Origin: Streptococcus devriesei DSM 19639
GTDB taxonomy: Bacteria > Bacillota > Bacilli > Lactobacillales > Streptococcaceae
Direction: 5' to 3'
Assembly: GCF_000423725.1 (NCBI RefSeq)
Contig: NZ_KE384084.1
Coordinates: forward strand, 570,222 to 634,221
Length of the DNA: 64,000 bases
Part shown: piece after piece, positions 47,808-57,792 of the stretch
How the letters are laid out: the number at the start of each line of letters is the position of its first letter
Numbering within the stretch: the first letter of the stretch is position 1
Made by a program: the position numbers and the translations under genes
Notes under the pieces: generated by a model
Seen by the model: only the letters and a program-made list of their open reading frames with translations
Databases searched by the model: none
Told to the model about the DNA's origin: nothing

Positions 47808-49436
47808 TTATAGTAGACTAGGGGTATCATTATGGTGCGGTCGACTACATTTATCTACTTTTATGTAAAGGTCTTTAAGAAGATTGATACTTGTTAAAAC
47901 TGCTTCACCAGTATTTAATTTCTTAAGTTGATTTAACTGATTTTCAGATAGATGATTTTGAACCGCTTTTAATTCATCAGATGCTGTTAATCTATGTAAC
48001 ACCATTGTTCCGATTTGACCAAGTAATATTTTATCTACGTCATTTGGATTCTGAGTGGTTAAAAACAGAAAAATCCCCTTCTTTCGTCCCTCCCTAGCGA
48101 TACTATTTAAACCTGTATAGAAAGAAACACCATCATTAGTCAATGATTTCGTATATCGGTGAATTTCATCTACAAAAATTATGAATGGATTTATTCTATC
48201 CTTTGCAATATTGATGAGAAAGTTCGTTATCAAGTCGACAATCATTCCACCGATTTCATCAGTAGTTCCTATTTTTGAGGCATCTATGTACAGTGATTTT
48301 TTTGTATCACTCATCGTCCACTCTTCAATAATATTTAGCAATCCTTGATGACTGGAGTCAAAAAAATTTAGAAAGCTTGTGTTTGATAATTTGTAATCTA
48401 TCTTTTGGACTAAATATTGATTAGAATTAAAGTTAAAATCATCATAAATAAAATATGACAGTTTCCCTCTTCTTTCTCGTTTTATAGCTTCATTTGACAC
48501 TTGTTCAGACAGTAACTGAATTTCAAAATCCTTATCACTTGGAGATAGGGAAGCTATGTTACTAATTACTTCATCCACCCTTTTTTCAATTTTAATGTAT
48601 ACGCTTGATTGATTAATCTTTTTCTGGTATCTCAATGAATTTATAGCAGCAGCTAAAACTGCTGGCTGAGTTCCGTCATTAGTTTCAAATAATATAGACC
48701 ATTGTTGCATAGAAAGTGCTGAGACTGAAATAAAGGCATCTTCGCCTAAGACATACTTATCCACCTCATCATCAGTAAATGAATCAGAATATTCCCCTGT
48801 TGGATCTATTATCAATGTTCTTATGCCATCATTAACTAACTTATCTAAAATACTCAAAGCTGAGGTGGATTTCCCACTATTTGTGGTACCGACAGTCATC
48901 AAATGTCGATTAAATAGGGTTTTAGGCTGTAATTTTATAGGGTATTCTTGGGAACTAAATGCAAGATTAGCGAAAGAGGATAGTTTTTTCTCACTATCAG
49001 GATTCACCTCTATTGATTTGATAAACAGTTCCACAGCTTTCTCATTCGCAATATACACCTTGTCAGTAATACCAACAGTATTGGTTCCGTTTAATTTAAA
49101 ATATTTTTCACCCAACGGTATATATCCAAGTATATCTATGTTTATTTCTGGAAATATTTTTTCTTGCTGTCCTTTTGTTAACATTTCATGAACACTATCG
49201 GAATTTGGCACTTTAGATTGAAATATCTCCCCAAAGAATAAGCCATTGCTTGAATCGACCAAGACATAGAAATTTATAGTATTAGGTGCAAGAATATCTG
49301 TCCTTAACTTTCTATATGAAAAGAGCGATAAATTTTCTATCTGAATTGTCGAATAGGAACGGTTGACTTGGGAAATCATTCCAAGATAATAGTTACTCTT
49401 ATCAGCCACTTTATAAAAACTATCAATAATCGTCAT
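47808..49436 (-). CDS. HerA-like ATPase (DUF87 family)
   Basis: The product has 542 residues. Walker A GTTNSGKST is at 183-191 and Walker B IIFVDEIHR at 419-427, with SIAREGRKKG downstream (a likely arginine finger). It belongs to the HerA/FtsK ATPases that form hexamers on DNA. In SIR2-HerA systems (Nezha) the pair forms a large complex that depletes NAD+ on phage infection. Its start overlaps the SIR2 gene by 14 bases, so the two are translated together. Confidence 0.88.
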   Translation of the reverse strand: MTIIDSFYKVADKSNYYLGMISQVNRSYSTIQIENLSLFSYRKLRTDILAPNTINFYVLVDSSNGLFFGEIFQSKVPNSDSVHEMLTKGQQEKIFPEINIDILGYIPLGEKYFKLNGTNTVGITDKVYIANEKAVELFIKSIEVNPDSEKKLSSFANLAFSSQEYPIKLQPKTLFNRHLMTVGTTNSGKSTSALSILDKLVNDGIRTLIIDPTGEYSDSFTDDEVDKYVLGEDAFISVSALSMQQWSILFETNDGTQPAVLAAAINSLRYQKKINQSSVYIKIEKRVDEVISNIASLSPSDKDFEIQLLSEQVSNEAIKRERRGKLSYFIYDDFNFNSNQYLVQKIDYKLSNTSFLNFFDSSHQGLLNIIEEWTMSDTKKSLYIDASKIGTTDEIGGMIVDLITNFLINIAKDRINPFIIFVDEIHRYTKSLTNDGVSFYTGLNSIAREGRKKGIFLFLTTQNPNDVDKILLGQIGTMVLHRLTASDELKAVQNHLSENQLNQLKKLNTGEAVLTSINLLKDLYIKVDKCSRPHHNDTPSLL

Positions 49437-50799
49437 TTAAATACCTTCCACTCAAGTAATCAACTAAATCGCTATTCATAGTTGCCTTTAAAAATGATAT
49501 AGGATATCCTTCTTCCATCATTCGCACAAGTTCAGCCCAATTTTGATTATATTTAGCATCAGTTTCTCCAATCTCAATATATTCATTATTATCACTACTC
49601 CATTCTCTATTCGGATCAATATTATAGTCAGTGACCAATAGCTTTAGGCTTGAGTTGTTCTTTAAAGCTTGGGTAATCATTTTAGAAATATGGTCATCCG
49701 CAAAACTAAATCCAGACGAAATTAACAGAGTATTTGGCCGCTTAATAAGTTCTTGGAATTTGGTAAACAGTTCAAAATACGGTTCTTGATAACTTTGAGC
49801 AAATTTATCAGAACTAGGAAAGACCATTACCATCTTATCTGTATCTGTAATACTATCCTTATTTTTTCTCAAAATATCGCCATTGTCTTGCTTTTCCCAA
49901 GTCAACGAACCATGGATTTTGACAAGATTAAAAGTCTTATCTTTAAATTCAACTTCTCTAGTATTGACGTTCTGAACCTCTTTTATAAGATTCCATTCAA
50001 ACATATTACTGTCAAATTTAGGGCGTGGGGTAAAATTAAATCCATCAAAAATAACAAAATTATTTTCCGCCGCAGCCTCCTCTATCAATGCATCATAATT
50101 GGTTGTGATAATAGAAAATTTATTTCCATCTTTTCCTGATAAGCCTGATAAAAGATTTAATAATGCCCCGTGTTTCAACACTTTATTATTATAAGAATAA
50201 TTAGTATTTTCCTTGATTAGTTGTAGGATTTTTTCAACTGTTCGATTGAATTGTTCTTTGTCTTCTATTGGAACATATGGACGATAATGAAACAATGTAG
50301 ATAGAAAGTCTTCTAAATTAAAACCATCATCTAATTTGGGAGTATTGGGTTGCTCAGAATCGGTAGAATCTAATATTACACCATCTCTATATCTACATTT
50401 ATCAGCCAATTCTTCTAATGTGTATAAGTCATCTGACTCATGTAATTTCTCAAACACATCATCAGCAATCATTTTGACTGTTTTTCCATATTCGGGGTTT
50501 AAATCAGGGGTTACTGAAGCCCCAGCTCCTGCTAGAAAAACAATATTTGAGTATTTCTCGCCATAAATGGTTTTACGAATTTTTTCGCTAATTAAGTGCC
50601 TGAAATCCTTCTCTTGGAATAGATTTTGGTCTTCACCTTTCGGATTTTGTTTTTCAAGTAATCCGTTCGAATCGTAAAATTCATTACCATTATTTTTATC
50701 AATCCCATATGAAATTGAATTTGATAAATAGTGTAATTCTATTTGATTATCTTTTGGTTTATTCTCATCGTCAAAAAAGAAGAAAAACATAAAACTCAC
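49423..50799 (-). CDS. SIR2-domain protein
   Basis: The product has 458 residues. The SIR2-family NAD-binding motifs are intact: GAGAS at 91-95, TTNYD at 232-236 (Asn234) and KIHGS at 294-298 (His296). Such proteins hydrolyse NAD+ as abortive effectors. N-terminal residues 1-80 are divergent. It follows the Type ISP gene after 2 bases, with a GGAGTGAG site, and is followed by herA. The motifs and gene order match SIR2-HerA anti-phage systems. Confidence 0.88.
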   Translation of the reverse strand: MSFMFFFFFDDENKPKDNQIELHYLSNSISYGIDKNNGNEFYDSNGLLEKQNPKGEDQNLFQEKDFRHLISEKIRKTIYGEKYSNIVFLAGAGASVTPDLNPEYGKTVKMIADDVFEKLHESDDLYTLEELADKCRYRDGVILDSTDSEQPNTPKLDDGFNLEDFLSTLFHYRPYVPIEDKEQFNRTVEKILQLIKENTNYSYNNKVLKHGALLNLLSGLSGKDGNKFSIITTNYDALIEEAAAENNFVIFDGFNFTPRPKFDSNMFEWNLIKEVQNVNTREVEFKDKTFNLVKIHGSLTWEKQDNGDILRKNKDSITDTDKMVMVFPSSDKFAQSYQEPYFELFTKFQELIKRPNTLLISSGFSFADDHISKMITQALKNNSSLKLLVTDYNIDPNREWSSDNNEYIEIGETDAKYNQNWAELVRMMEEGYPISFLKATMNSDLVDYLSGRYLNDDY

Positions 50800-50801
50800 T
50801 C

Positions 50802-53800
50802 CTACTCCTCCACTTCAAATTTCGGCAAACTATTGACCAAATCAACAGTCTGCATTGACACATTGATGATTCTCAGCAAGAGATTAAAGATATACTTTTC
50901 ATCTGTACTGTAGTCATTTGGGTCATCAGTGATGCCAGATTTTTTATCCGTTTTAACCTGATATTGGTCCATAATCCACTCAATAGCTGAACGACCATTG
51001 ACCATGTACTCATAAGCTTTCTCAGGAATACTCTTGATAGTGATATCGTTATTATAGACAATCGCAGAGCGATCCCCTTTTTTGATGAATTTCATCTTCG
51101 TAACCTTGTAAGAAGGCCAAGCTGATAACTGAATTTCTACATCATCATAGACAGGGACTTCCTCATAGTTGAGGTGCAAGTCCATCAAGGCTTTACCGAC
51201 TTCGACATACTTTTCCTTATGCTTAGCTATCGGAATCCGAGCCAAATCCTTCTTCAAATCATTGGCATACCTTTCTTGATAATCACGAGAATTAAGCAAA
51301 CCATAGACATAGGCAAACGTGTCATCCAAACTCAATCCAAGTTTATCCGCAAAAGCCTGATTCATATTATCATGAGATTGGAAAAGCGCTGTTTCATCCA
51401 CTTCGTTATCGTAACGCATGAAACTTTGAGCTTTTTCCAGACTATCCATGTTAGGTATTAAATTTGTTATCAATGGAGAAAAATCACGAGATACACCTCT
51501 ACCTGTTGTTAAGATAACAAGATTTCCTTCACCAAATTTCTTATACCATTGACCAGGACGTTCTACGACATCATTACCGTAATAGAGATTTTTCTTTGTA
51601 AATGGACGATATAATGATTTAATAATCTTATCCTTATTAAATTGGATTTTTTTAGATTTCAAAATTGAATCTTCCAGTTTTACAGACCACTTTATAAAAT
51701 TATCATCTCGATTCAATAGCGATTTCCGTTCATCAATTTGTACCGAATTTAATCTCTCTAATTCAGAATTATAATTAGAGATTAGCTTATGGCTATTTTG
51801 CTCTACATTTTGTTTTGAAAAATTATATACCCAGCTATCACGATTAGTTGAAACACCTATAATATTTTGAGTAAACACCGAATCCTGCTCTCCAGCCATG
51901 ACAGCATACTTCTGGTAATTCGGGTCTCGTTGGTTGAGCCAGTCATTATTATCATCAGGTGTAATATCTTGCCATTCAATTGCTGAAATGTCACCGAAGT
52001 CAGAAATGATATTTAGCTTTTCTTTTTGCGATAGATAATCACCAATATCATGGTAATGAATTTCATGACTATCTGAGCCATCCTTGACTAAGATCGAAAT
52101 AGCAACTGTTGTTCGTGTCCCTCCGCCAAAGACATTTCCTCCTTCCTTTTTACGGAGTTCTCCAAGTCCAAGGGCATTCCCACGCATATTAAAAATATAA
52201 AGGTGATTAAAATCTTCATAAAGTCCCGCTCGCAAACCGTCTGTTGAATTTGAATTTAGGAAACCACCATTAGTCACAAACCCAATCACACCTTTGTCTT
52301 TGAGACGGTCAGATGCCCAGCGAAAAGCTTTTACATAAGAATCGTAAAGCCCTTTTGTCAATCCTGCATTTGATTTTTCAACATAAGTTTCTGCCAAGCG
52401 TTTATCTAATTTCGGATAAGAAATATTTTGGTTATTGTCGTTTTGACTACCTTGTCCGATAGAGTACGGCGGATTGCCAATAATAGCGGTAATTGGCTTT
52501 TCTTGCTGGCGCTTGAGACGCTTATCATTTGTACCAAAGAAGGAGTCATCTAGCGTATCTTCATTCTCCGTGGATTCAAAGGTATCAGTCAGGACAATGC
52601 CTTCAAATGGAAGATAAGCTTCTTCTCCGTTAATGTCATCAAAGACTGCTTCAATGTTGATAGCAGCAATATAATAGCTGAGCAGGACGATTTCATTGGC
52701 ATGGAGTTCTTGCGTGTATTTTCTGAGCAAGTCTGCATAGGTAATTTCTCCCTTATCCATGAGAGATTTGAGGTAGTGGAGGGTTCTGGTGATAAAGGTA
52801 CCCGTACCTGTAAATGGATCAAGAATATGGACATTTTCACTGGCTAAAGTCTTGCCAAAATGCTTCCTCAAGACAACATCAACTGACTTGACGATAAAGT
52901 CCACAACCTCAACAGGCGTAAAGACGATACCTAGACGCTCTGTGGTTGTTTTGAAACCAGTTGAGAAAAACTTATCATACAACGTGATGATGATTTTCTG
53001 CTTGGCTTGGGCATTATCAATCCCTTCTGCACGTAGTCTTACAGAGTCATAGAAAGGCTGCAATTCTTGCTGTTCTTTTTCAAAGCCATATTGAGACAGT
53101 TCGGCTACGATTTGCTCCATGGCAGAGCTGACAGGGTTGTTTTTGATAAAGCCATACTCACCAAATAGAGCGTCAAAGATGGGCAAGGTAATCAGATGCT
53201 GAGCCAACATTTCAATAGCTTGATTTTGGTCAATAGATTCATTGATATTATGCTGTAAGCTATGCAAGAAGCGTTCAAAAGCTTTTCGACTATCAGGATT
53301 TTGGTCAAGAATGATATTGATGCCTTGGACATGACGTCGTGCAATATCTGCCACATCTTTTGACCAATCTTCCAGATAGCGTCTATCTCCCACTTTTTGA
53401 ACGATTTTACCGTAGATAGCGCCCTCAACAGCTTCCCATTCTAATTCAAGTTCAGTCTGATAGCCTACTGTTGGTTCATCTACAAATCCACCACCAAAAT
53501 TCGGATCATCAGGAGCACCACCTACACCAATCACTTGAATATTCTTTGGTTTTTTCTTATTCAATTCAAGTTTGTTGATCGTTGCTTCAAACCGTTCATC
53601 GACAGAACGAAGGGCATTTAAAACTTGCCAAACCACATCGTAAGACTTGTTATTATCTAAAATTGTTTCAGGTGTTTCACCTGCTGGTACAACGATAGGC
53701 AAAATGATATAGCCGTAATCTTTTCCTTCAAATTTACGAATAATCCGACCAACCGCTTGGACAATATCCACCTGTGATTTACGAGGAGATAGGAAAATAA

Positions 53801-55478
53801 TAGCATCTAAGTTTGGAACATCAATGCCTTCTGTCAAAAATCGTACATTTGACAGGATACGAGCAGAATCCTCTGGAATATCATCACTTCCCAACCAATC
53901 TAAAGCTTCATTTTTCTCAAGTGCATTCATCCCACCGTCAACATGACGGACATTAACGGAATAACCTTCTTCGCTATTAAGATAATCATTAACAACATTT
54001 TCAAACTGTTCTGAAAGCCGCTTACTATCTTTGATTGTCCTTGAGAATGCGATGGCGCGTTTCATTGGCTCCCCTGAAACCTTATCTGAGAAACTCTCAC
54101 GCTTAATCATACCATTCCAAACACCGATAATACGTCCGACATCATCAATATTTAGACCATTTTCAGGGTCAGACAGCGATTTTTGCATATCTTTTTGTAC
54201 AACTTTTTCATCAACTGCCAAGACCATTAGTTTATAGTCAGTCAGAATATCATGACTAATGGCATCTCCAAAGCCAAGACGATAAAAGACTTTACCGTAT
54301 AGACTTTCATCGTCCATACTAGATATGAGGATAGAGTTGCTTTCAGCTTTCTTTTTGGCCTCTGTTCCGTACAATTTAGGCGTTGCCGTTTGATAAAGAC
54401 GTTTGTGACCTTTAACATTTGAGTTCCTATGGACTTTGGTAAAGGATGAATCATCATCACCTAAAGCTTTTGCACCAGTCGTTCGGTGAGCTTCATCAGC
54501 AATAATCAAGTCAAAGTCTGGAAAACCATTTTGTTGTGCTTTCCCCAGAACATCAATAGATTGATAGGTACCAAAGACAACTAACAACTCTTTTTTAGGA
54601 TGCTCCATCAACTCTTGGTAGTTTTCAACGACTTTTTTAGACGATGTAGTCGCAGGGTAACCAATATCACTAGCTTTTATAGTAATATTTGACTCATCTT
54701 GTTTAACACTTCCACGGCTGGCATTTCTATCACTAGTAACTGCCATTGAAGACATGCTCATATCTGTATCATTATTCCAGCCACGCAAGGTCTGAGTGAG
54801 GAGCTGAATACTTGGAACAAGATAAAGCACCGTAAATTGTTCTTTACCAGCTTCTTTTGCCATAGCTTCTGCAACTTTCAAACTCGTAAATGTTTTTCCC
54901 GTTCCAGGAGCCATAATGAGCTGACCACGATCATTTCCTTTGAAATACTCTAAGGCTGACTTGATAACATCTCTTTGGTAATACCTAGGTTGCTTCTTCG
55001 CTTTTACTTGGACTTCATCTGGTCGTTCGAAAGAAAATTTCGTCCAATCAATTCTAGAATTTCTTAAGTCCGATAACCCCACACGGACAATATCACTTCT
55101 ATCCGCCAATGCTTTTTCAGCATTTTTTCCCCACTTATCAGTAGAAGCTACAATAATACCAGATTCATAGTAGCTCTTCCCTAACTCACTCAAAAAGGAA
55201 TCAATATTAGACTTTTGTATAGCATGATTGTAGAACTTAGCTTGAATCGCTACCAGTTCACCAGTGTGCTTTTCAGCAACTAAATCCACACCAATATCAG
55301 CTTTAGGAATCCTGAACTCCTCTGGAACTTCTGATAGCATCCAGACGTTTTTAAATTCATTTTGATAGGTTGGTTCATTTTGAAAATAAGCACGAACGAG
55401 ATATTCAAAATAGGTTCCTCTATCTCGCTGTGATTCCGCTATCTTATTAATTTGTGCAACTAAGTTATCAAAAGACAT
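50802..55478 (-). CDS. Type ISP restriction-modification enzyme (single chain)
   Basis: The product has 1558 residues in the LlaGI/LlaBIII plan. It has an N-terminal Mrr-like nuclease (E25, D65, Q79-A-K81), then a superfamily 2 helicase (APGTGKT 190-196, DEAH 328-331, SAT-like motif QTATP), a coupler, an N6-adenine methyltransferase (DPFTGTGTF near 888, NPPY near 1003) and a target-recognition C-terminus. It cuts unmethylated foreign DNA after translocation and methylates host DNA. A GGAGG site precedes the ATG. It heads the defence operon. Confidence 0.9.
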   Translation of the reverse strand: MSFDNLVAQINKIAESQRDRGTYFEYLVRAYFQNEPTYQNEFKNVWMLSEVPEEFRIPKADIGVDLVAEKHTGELVAIQAKFYNHAIQKSNIDSFLSELGKSYYESGIIVASTDKWGKNAEKALADRSDIVRVGLSDLRNSRIDWTKFSFERPDEVQVKAKKQPRYYQRDVIKSALEYFKGNDRGQLIMAPGTGKTFTSLKVAEAMAKEAGKEQFTVLYLVPSIQLLTQTLRGWNNDTDMSMSSMAVTSDRNASRGSVKQDESNITIKASDIGYPATTSSKKVVENYQELMEHPKKELLVVFGTYQSIDVLGKAQQNGFPDFDLIIADEAHRTTGAKALGDDDSSFTKVHRNSNVKGHKRLYQTATPKLYGTEAKKKAESNSILISSMDDESLYGKVFYRLGFGDAISHDILTDYKLMVLAVDEKVVQKDMQKSLSDPENGLNIDDVGRIIGVWNGMIKRESFSDKVSGEPMKRAIAFSRTIKDSKRLSEQFENVVNDYLNSEEGYSVNVRHVDGGMNALEKNEALDWLGSDDIPEDSARILSNVRFLTEGIDVPNLDAIIFLSPRKSQVDIVQAVGRIIRKFEGKDYGYIILPIVVPAGETPETILDNNKSYDVVWQVLNALRSVDERFEATINKLELNKKKPKNIQVIGVGGAPDDPNFGGGFVDEPTVGYQTELELEWEAVEGAIYGKIVQKVGDRRYLEDWSKDVADIARRHVQGINIILDQNPDSRKAFERFLHSLQHNINESIDQNQAIEMLAQHLITLPIFDALFGEYGFIKNNPVSSAMEQIVAELSQYGFEKEQQELQPFYDSVRLRAEGIDNAQAKQKIIITLYDKFFSTGFKTTTERLGIVFTPVEVVDFIVKSVDVVLRKHFGKTLASENVHILDPFTGTGTFITRTLHYLKSLMDKGEITYADLLRKYTQELHANEIVLLSYYIAAINIEAVFDDINGEEAYLPFEGIVLTDTFESTENEDTLDDSFFGTNDKRLKRQQEKPITAIIGNPPYSIGQGSQNDNNQNISYPKLDKRLAETYVEKSNAGLTKGLYDSYVKAFRWASDRLKDKGVIGFVTNGGFLNSNSTDGLRAGLYEDFNHLYIFNMRGNALGLGELRKKEGGNVFGGGTRTTVAISILVKDGSDSHEIHYHDIGDYLSQKEKLNIISDFGDISAIEWQDITPDDNNDWLNQRDPNYQKYAVMAGEQDSVFTQNIIGVSTNRDSWVYNFSKQNVEQNSHKLISNYNSELERLNSVQIDERKSLLNRDDNFIKWSVKLEDSILKSKKIQFNKDKIIKSLYRPFTKKNLYYGNDVVERPGQWYKKFGEGNLVILTTGRGVSRDFSPLITNLIPNMDSLEKAQSFMRYDNEVDETALFQSHDNMNQAFADKLGLSLDDTFAYVYGLLNSRDYQERYANDLKKDLARIPIAKHKEKYVEVGKALMDLHLNYEEVPVYDDVEIQLSAWPSYKVTKMKFIKKGDRSAIVYNNDITIKSIPEKAYEYMVNGRSAIEWIMDQYQVKTDKKSGITDDPNDYSTDEKYIFNLLLRIINVSMQTVDLVNSLPKFEVEE

Positions 55479-55534
55479 AATTCCTCCTTTATCTACTAAC
55501 TAGGTCGTATTGAATTACTGAATATGTCAAAACT

Positions 55535-55540
55535 ATTATA
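55535..55540 (-). promoter_or_regulatory. -10 element of the defence operon
   Basis: TATAAT on the minus strand, about 57 bases before the Type ISP ATG. The -35 is poorly defined. Confidence 0.45.
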
Positions 55541-55555
55541 AACTTTTTTGTGTTA

Positions 55556-55592
55556 AAAAAATAGCATCCATCGCATAATGGCGCTATTTTAA
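55556..55592 (-). terminator. Terminator after the small ICE relic gene
   Basis: On the minus strand AATAGCGCCAT pairs with ATGGATGCTATT and is followed by TTTTT, which isolates the defence operon from the upstream transcript. Confidence 0.7.
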
Positions 55593-55850
55593 TCCTGTAT
55601 ACAAATAATTTCTAACAATGCGATTTTCTTGTGTGGTTCCTACCTGAAAATAAAAGCAATACTCCCTCCTATCCTCACTATTCTCCTTATTGAGCTTAAA
55701 ATAGTCTTTATGGCTCATGGCCATTTCTCGAAGAATAACATCTGTTAGCGAAGTAGTGTGTTCAGATAAGAAAAAAACCATCCATTTCATCATGCCTCGG
55801 TCTTGATGCCCCCTTGCGGATTGAAAAGGGAGGTAATTAATTTCTATCAA
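55584..55850 (-). pseudogene. Possible fusion of YolD-like and DUF5960-like ICE genes
   Basis: The reading frame has 88 codons with a TTG start right after the umuC fragment stop. Residues 1-37 (YLPFQSARGHQDRGMMKWM) look like the N-terminus of YolD-like proteins. Residues about 40-88 look like the C-terminus of a DUF5960 protein. In integrative elements these are separate neighbours after umuC, so an internal deletion probably fused them. Confidence 0.5.
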
Positions 55851-56050
55851 TCATCTCAATCCATCTAATCCACCAGCTGGATGTCCACCAATCAATTTGC
55901 TGCGTTCTAAACTACATGAGACTTCTAGTAATGAGGAGCCTTTCTGTATCAGTGTAATTCCAAATTGATTTCTGATAGTATCAATCGCTGATTGAAGCCT
56001 TTCTTCTTTTTCTATTTTATCTACGTCATCAAAAAGGGAAATCAGACCTA
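55851..56050 (-). pseudogene. UmuC-like DNA polymerase, C-terminal fragment
   Basis: About 65 codons remain, with SLFDDVDKIEKEERLQ, AIDTIRNQFG, KGSSLLE and RSKLIGGHPAGGLDGL, typical of the C-terminus of Gram-positive UmuC (ImpB/MucB/SamB) proteins. The rest of the gene is gone; the pezAT promoter region starts near the break. Confidence 0.7.
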
Positions 56051-56079
56051 TGCCGTGGCACCTTAAATCACAGTTTTTT

Positions 56080-56095
56080 GCACCATAAATGGTGC
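56080..56095 (+). promoter_or_regulatory. PezA operator palindrome
   Basis: GCACCATAAATGGTGC, a 7-bp inverted repeat, lies just upstream of an extended -10 (TGT-TATAAT, 56110-56118). It is a likely binding site for PezA autorepression. Confidence 0.65.
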
Positions 56096-56146
56096 ATATT
56101 GATTTTTTATGTTATAATAGTGGCAAATAGGCAGGAGGGTGAGTCA

Positions 56147-56617
56147 ATGATTTCAGAAAATATCCGTCTTCTCCGCAAGACACATGATTTAACGCAAACT
56201 GAATTTGCTAAAATTATCGGCATTTCAAGAAATAGCCTTGTTCGCTACGAGAATGGAACAAGCCCTATTACAACCCAGTTAATTGATACCATTTGCCAAA
56301 AATTCAATGTCGCTTATACCGATATTGTAGGGGAGGAAAAAATGCTGACACCTATTGAAGAATATGACTTAACAGTTAAAATTGAAGTGATTAAGGAAAT
56401 TGGTGCCAATGTCCTTGGCTCACTCTTTCATGTCGTTGAGAAACAAGAAATTGACATTACGGATAAGACGAATCCTTGGATGATTACCATCAATGAAATT
56501 TCAGCGATTATCAATACCAAGCTCTATCAAGTAACTAATCCTGATGAAGCGGAACGCTATCTTGGATATATTCAAGGAACGGAGCGGATGATCCAAGCTG
56601 TGGAATTGGTGGCCTAA
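56147..56617 (+). CDS. pezA: PezA antitoxin / transcriptional repressor
   Basis: The product has 156 residues with an N-terminal helix-turn-helix (ENIRLLRKTHDLTQTEFAKI and RNSLVRYENG) and a C-terminal PezT-binding region. It neutralises PezT and represses its own operon. The start at 56147 has a GGAGGG site; the frame runs on upstream to 56078, but only through the promoter. It is close in length and sequence to pneumococcal PezA. Confidence 0.93.
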   Translation: MISENIRLLRKTHDLTQTEFAKIIGISRNSLVRYENGTSPITTQLIDTICQKFNVAYTDIVGEEKMLTPIEEYDLTVKIEVIKEIGANVLGSLFHVVEKQEIDITDKTNPWMITINEISAIINTKLYQVTNPDEAERYLGYIQGTERMIQAVELVA

Positions 56618-56618
56618 A

Positions 56619-57449
56619 ATGACTCTCGATACATTTACCGAAGAGGCACTCCAGTTCCGTCTACAGTTAAATATCATGACCTTAACGGCTGGGAAAACAC
56701 CTGCTGCTGTCCCAACTGCTATTCTTCTTGGTGGTCAAAGTGGAGCTGGGAAAACAGTGATTCATCGTCTGAAATCTAGTGAGTTTAAGGGAAACATCAT
56801 TGTCATTGATGGTGATAGCTTTCGTAGTCAACACCCAAACTACAAGGAACTTCATGCTCAATTTGGAAAAGATGACGTGGAATACACCAAAGAGTTTGCT
56901 GGGAAAATGGTTGAAGCTCTCATCAATGAACTCAGTCAAAAAGGCTTCAACCTTTTGATTGAAGGGACACTTAGAACTTCCCAAGTTCCTCTAAAGACTG
57001 CTCAATTACTAAAAAGTAGAAACTACCTAGTTCATCTAGCTATCATGGCGACAAAACCTGAACTATCCTACCTCAGTACCTTGGTCAGATATGAGGAAAT
57101 GTTCCTACAATCACCTGACTCTGCACGAAGTACTCCAAAAGACCATCATGATGCCATTGTTCATCACTTACCATCAAACGTTCAAGAACTCCAAGACAGT
57201 ATGATTTTTGACAGCATTCAAATCTATAATCGTCAAAAAGAATTGTTATTTGATAATGATAACACTGCTATTCGTGCTCGTCTAGAAAGCTTATTGTTTG
57301 GTTACTGGACGAGATTTGAAATCACAAATTTCGAAACGTCTCTTGAAAAACTAAATGAGTTAAGTCAACAAAACCACCATGATGATGAGTATGAAGACTA
57401 TCTCATCACTGCACAAAATAAACTAAAGGAATTGAAAAAAGAAAAATGA
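56619..57449 (+). CDS. pezT: PezT zeta-type toxin
   Basis: The product has 276 residues. LLGGQSGAGKT gives the Walker A near 37-47, and VIDGDSFRSQHP and EGTLRT follow as in zeta toxins. It phosphorylates UDP-N-acetylglucosamine and blocks wall synthesis. It starts 1 base after the pezA stop. The C-terminus is longer than pneumococcal PezT by about 20 residues. No frame damage is visible, so it may be active. Confidence 0.93.
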   Translation: MTLDTFTEEALQFRLQLNIMTLTAGKTPAAVPTAILLGGQSGAGKTVIHRLKSSEFKGNIIVIDGDSFRSQHPNYKELHAQFGKDDVEYTKEFAGKMVEALINELSQKGFNLLIEGTLRTSQVPLKTAQLLKSRNYLVHLAIMATKPELSYLSTLVRYEEMFLQSPDSARSTPKDHHDAIVHHLPSNVQELQDSMIFDSIQIYNRQKELLFDNDNTAIRARLESLLFGYWTRFEITNFETSLEKLNELSQQNHHDDEYEDYLITAQNKLKELKKEK

Positions 57450-57527
57450 TATTAAGGGTCGATTAAGCTTACCAGGCTATACTATAGTCAATCCTAAATA
57501 ACTTTTCGTTTTCATAATCTCCTAGAA

Positions 57528-57556
57528 ACAAGCTCAGAAAATGGGCTTGTTTTCTT
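57528..57556 (+). terminator. Terminator after pezT
   Basis: AAACAAGCTCA pairs with TGGGCTTGTTT and is followed by TCTTTT. Confidence 0.7.
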
Positions 57557-57583
57557 TTATCAAGAAATAACGGAAGAACACAC

Positions 57584-57780
57584 ATGAAAAAATAAATTCC
57601 ATTCTGGGAAAAATCAAACCTCACTGTCGAGGAAGCAGCCTCATACTTTAGTATTGGCGTCAATAAGTTATGAGAAATCAGCAATGATGATGATTGTGAC
57701 TTTGTTCTCTGGTGCGGAAGCAAACGTTTGATTAACGTGCTAAGTTTGAAAAATTTCTCGAAAACCAATATTCAATTTAA
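57584..57780 (+). pseudogene. Excisionase (xis), broken
   Basis: Codons for IPFWEKSNLTVEEAASYF match Tn916-type excisionase. In-frame TAA follows the third codon, TGA occurs in the middle, and a frameshift separates the KRLI and AKFEKFLENQY parts. It cannot be made whole. Confidence 0.75.
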
Positions 57781-57792
57781 TAGATAAACCAT

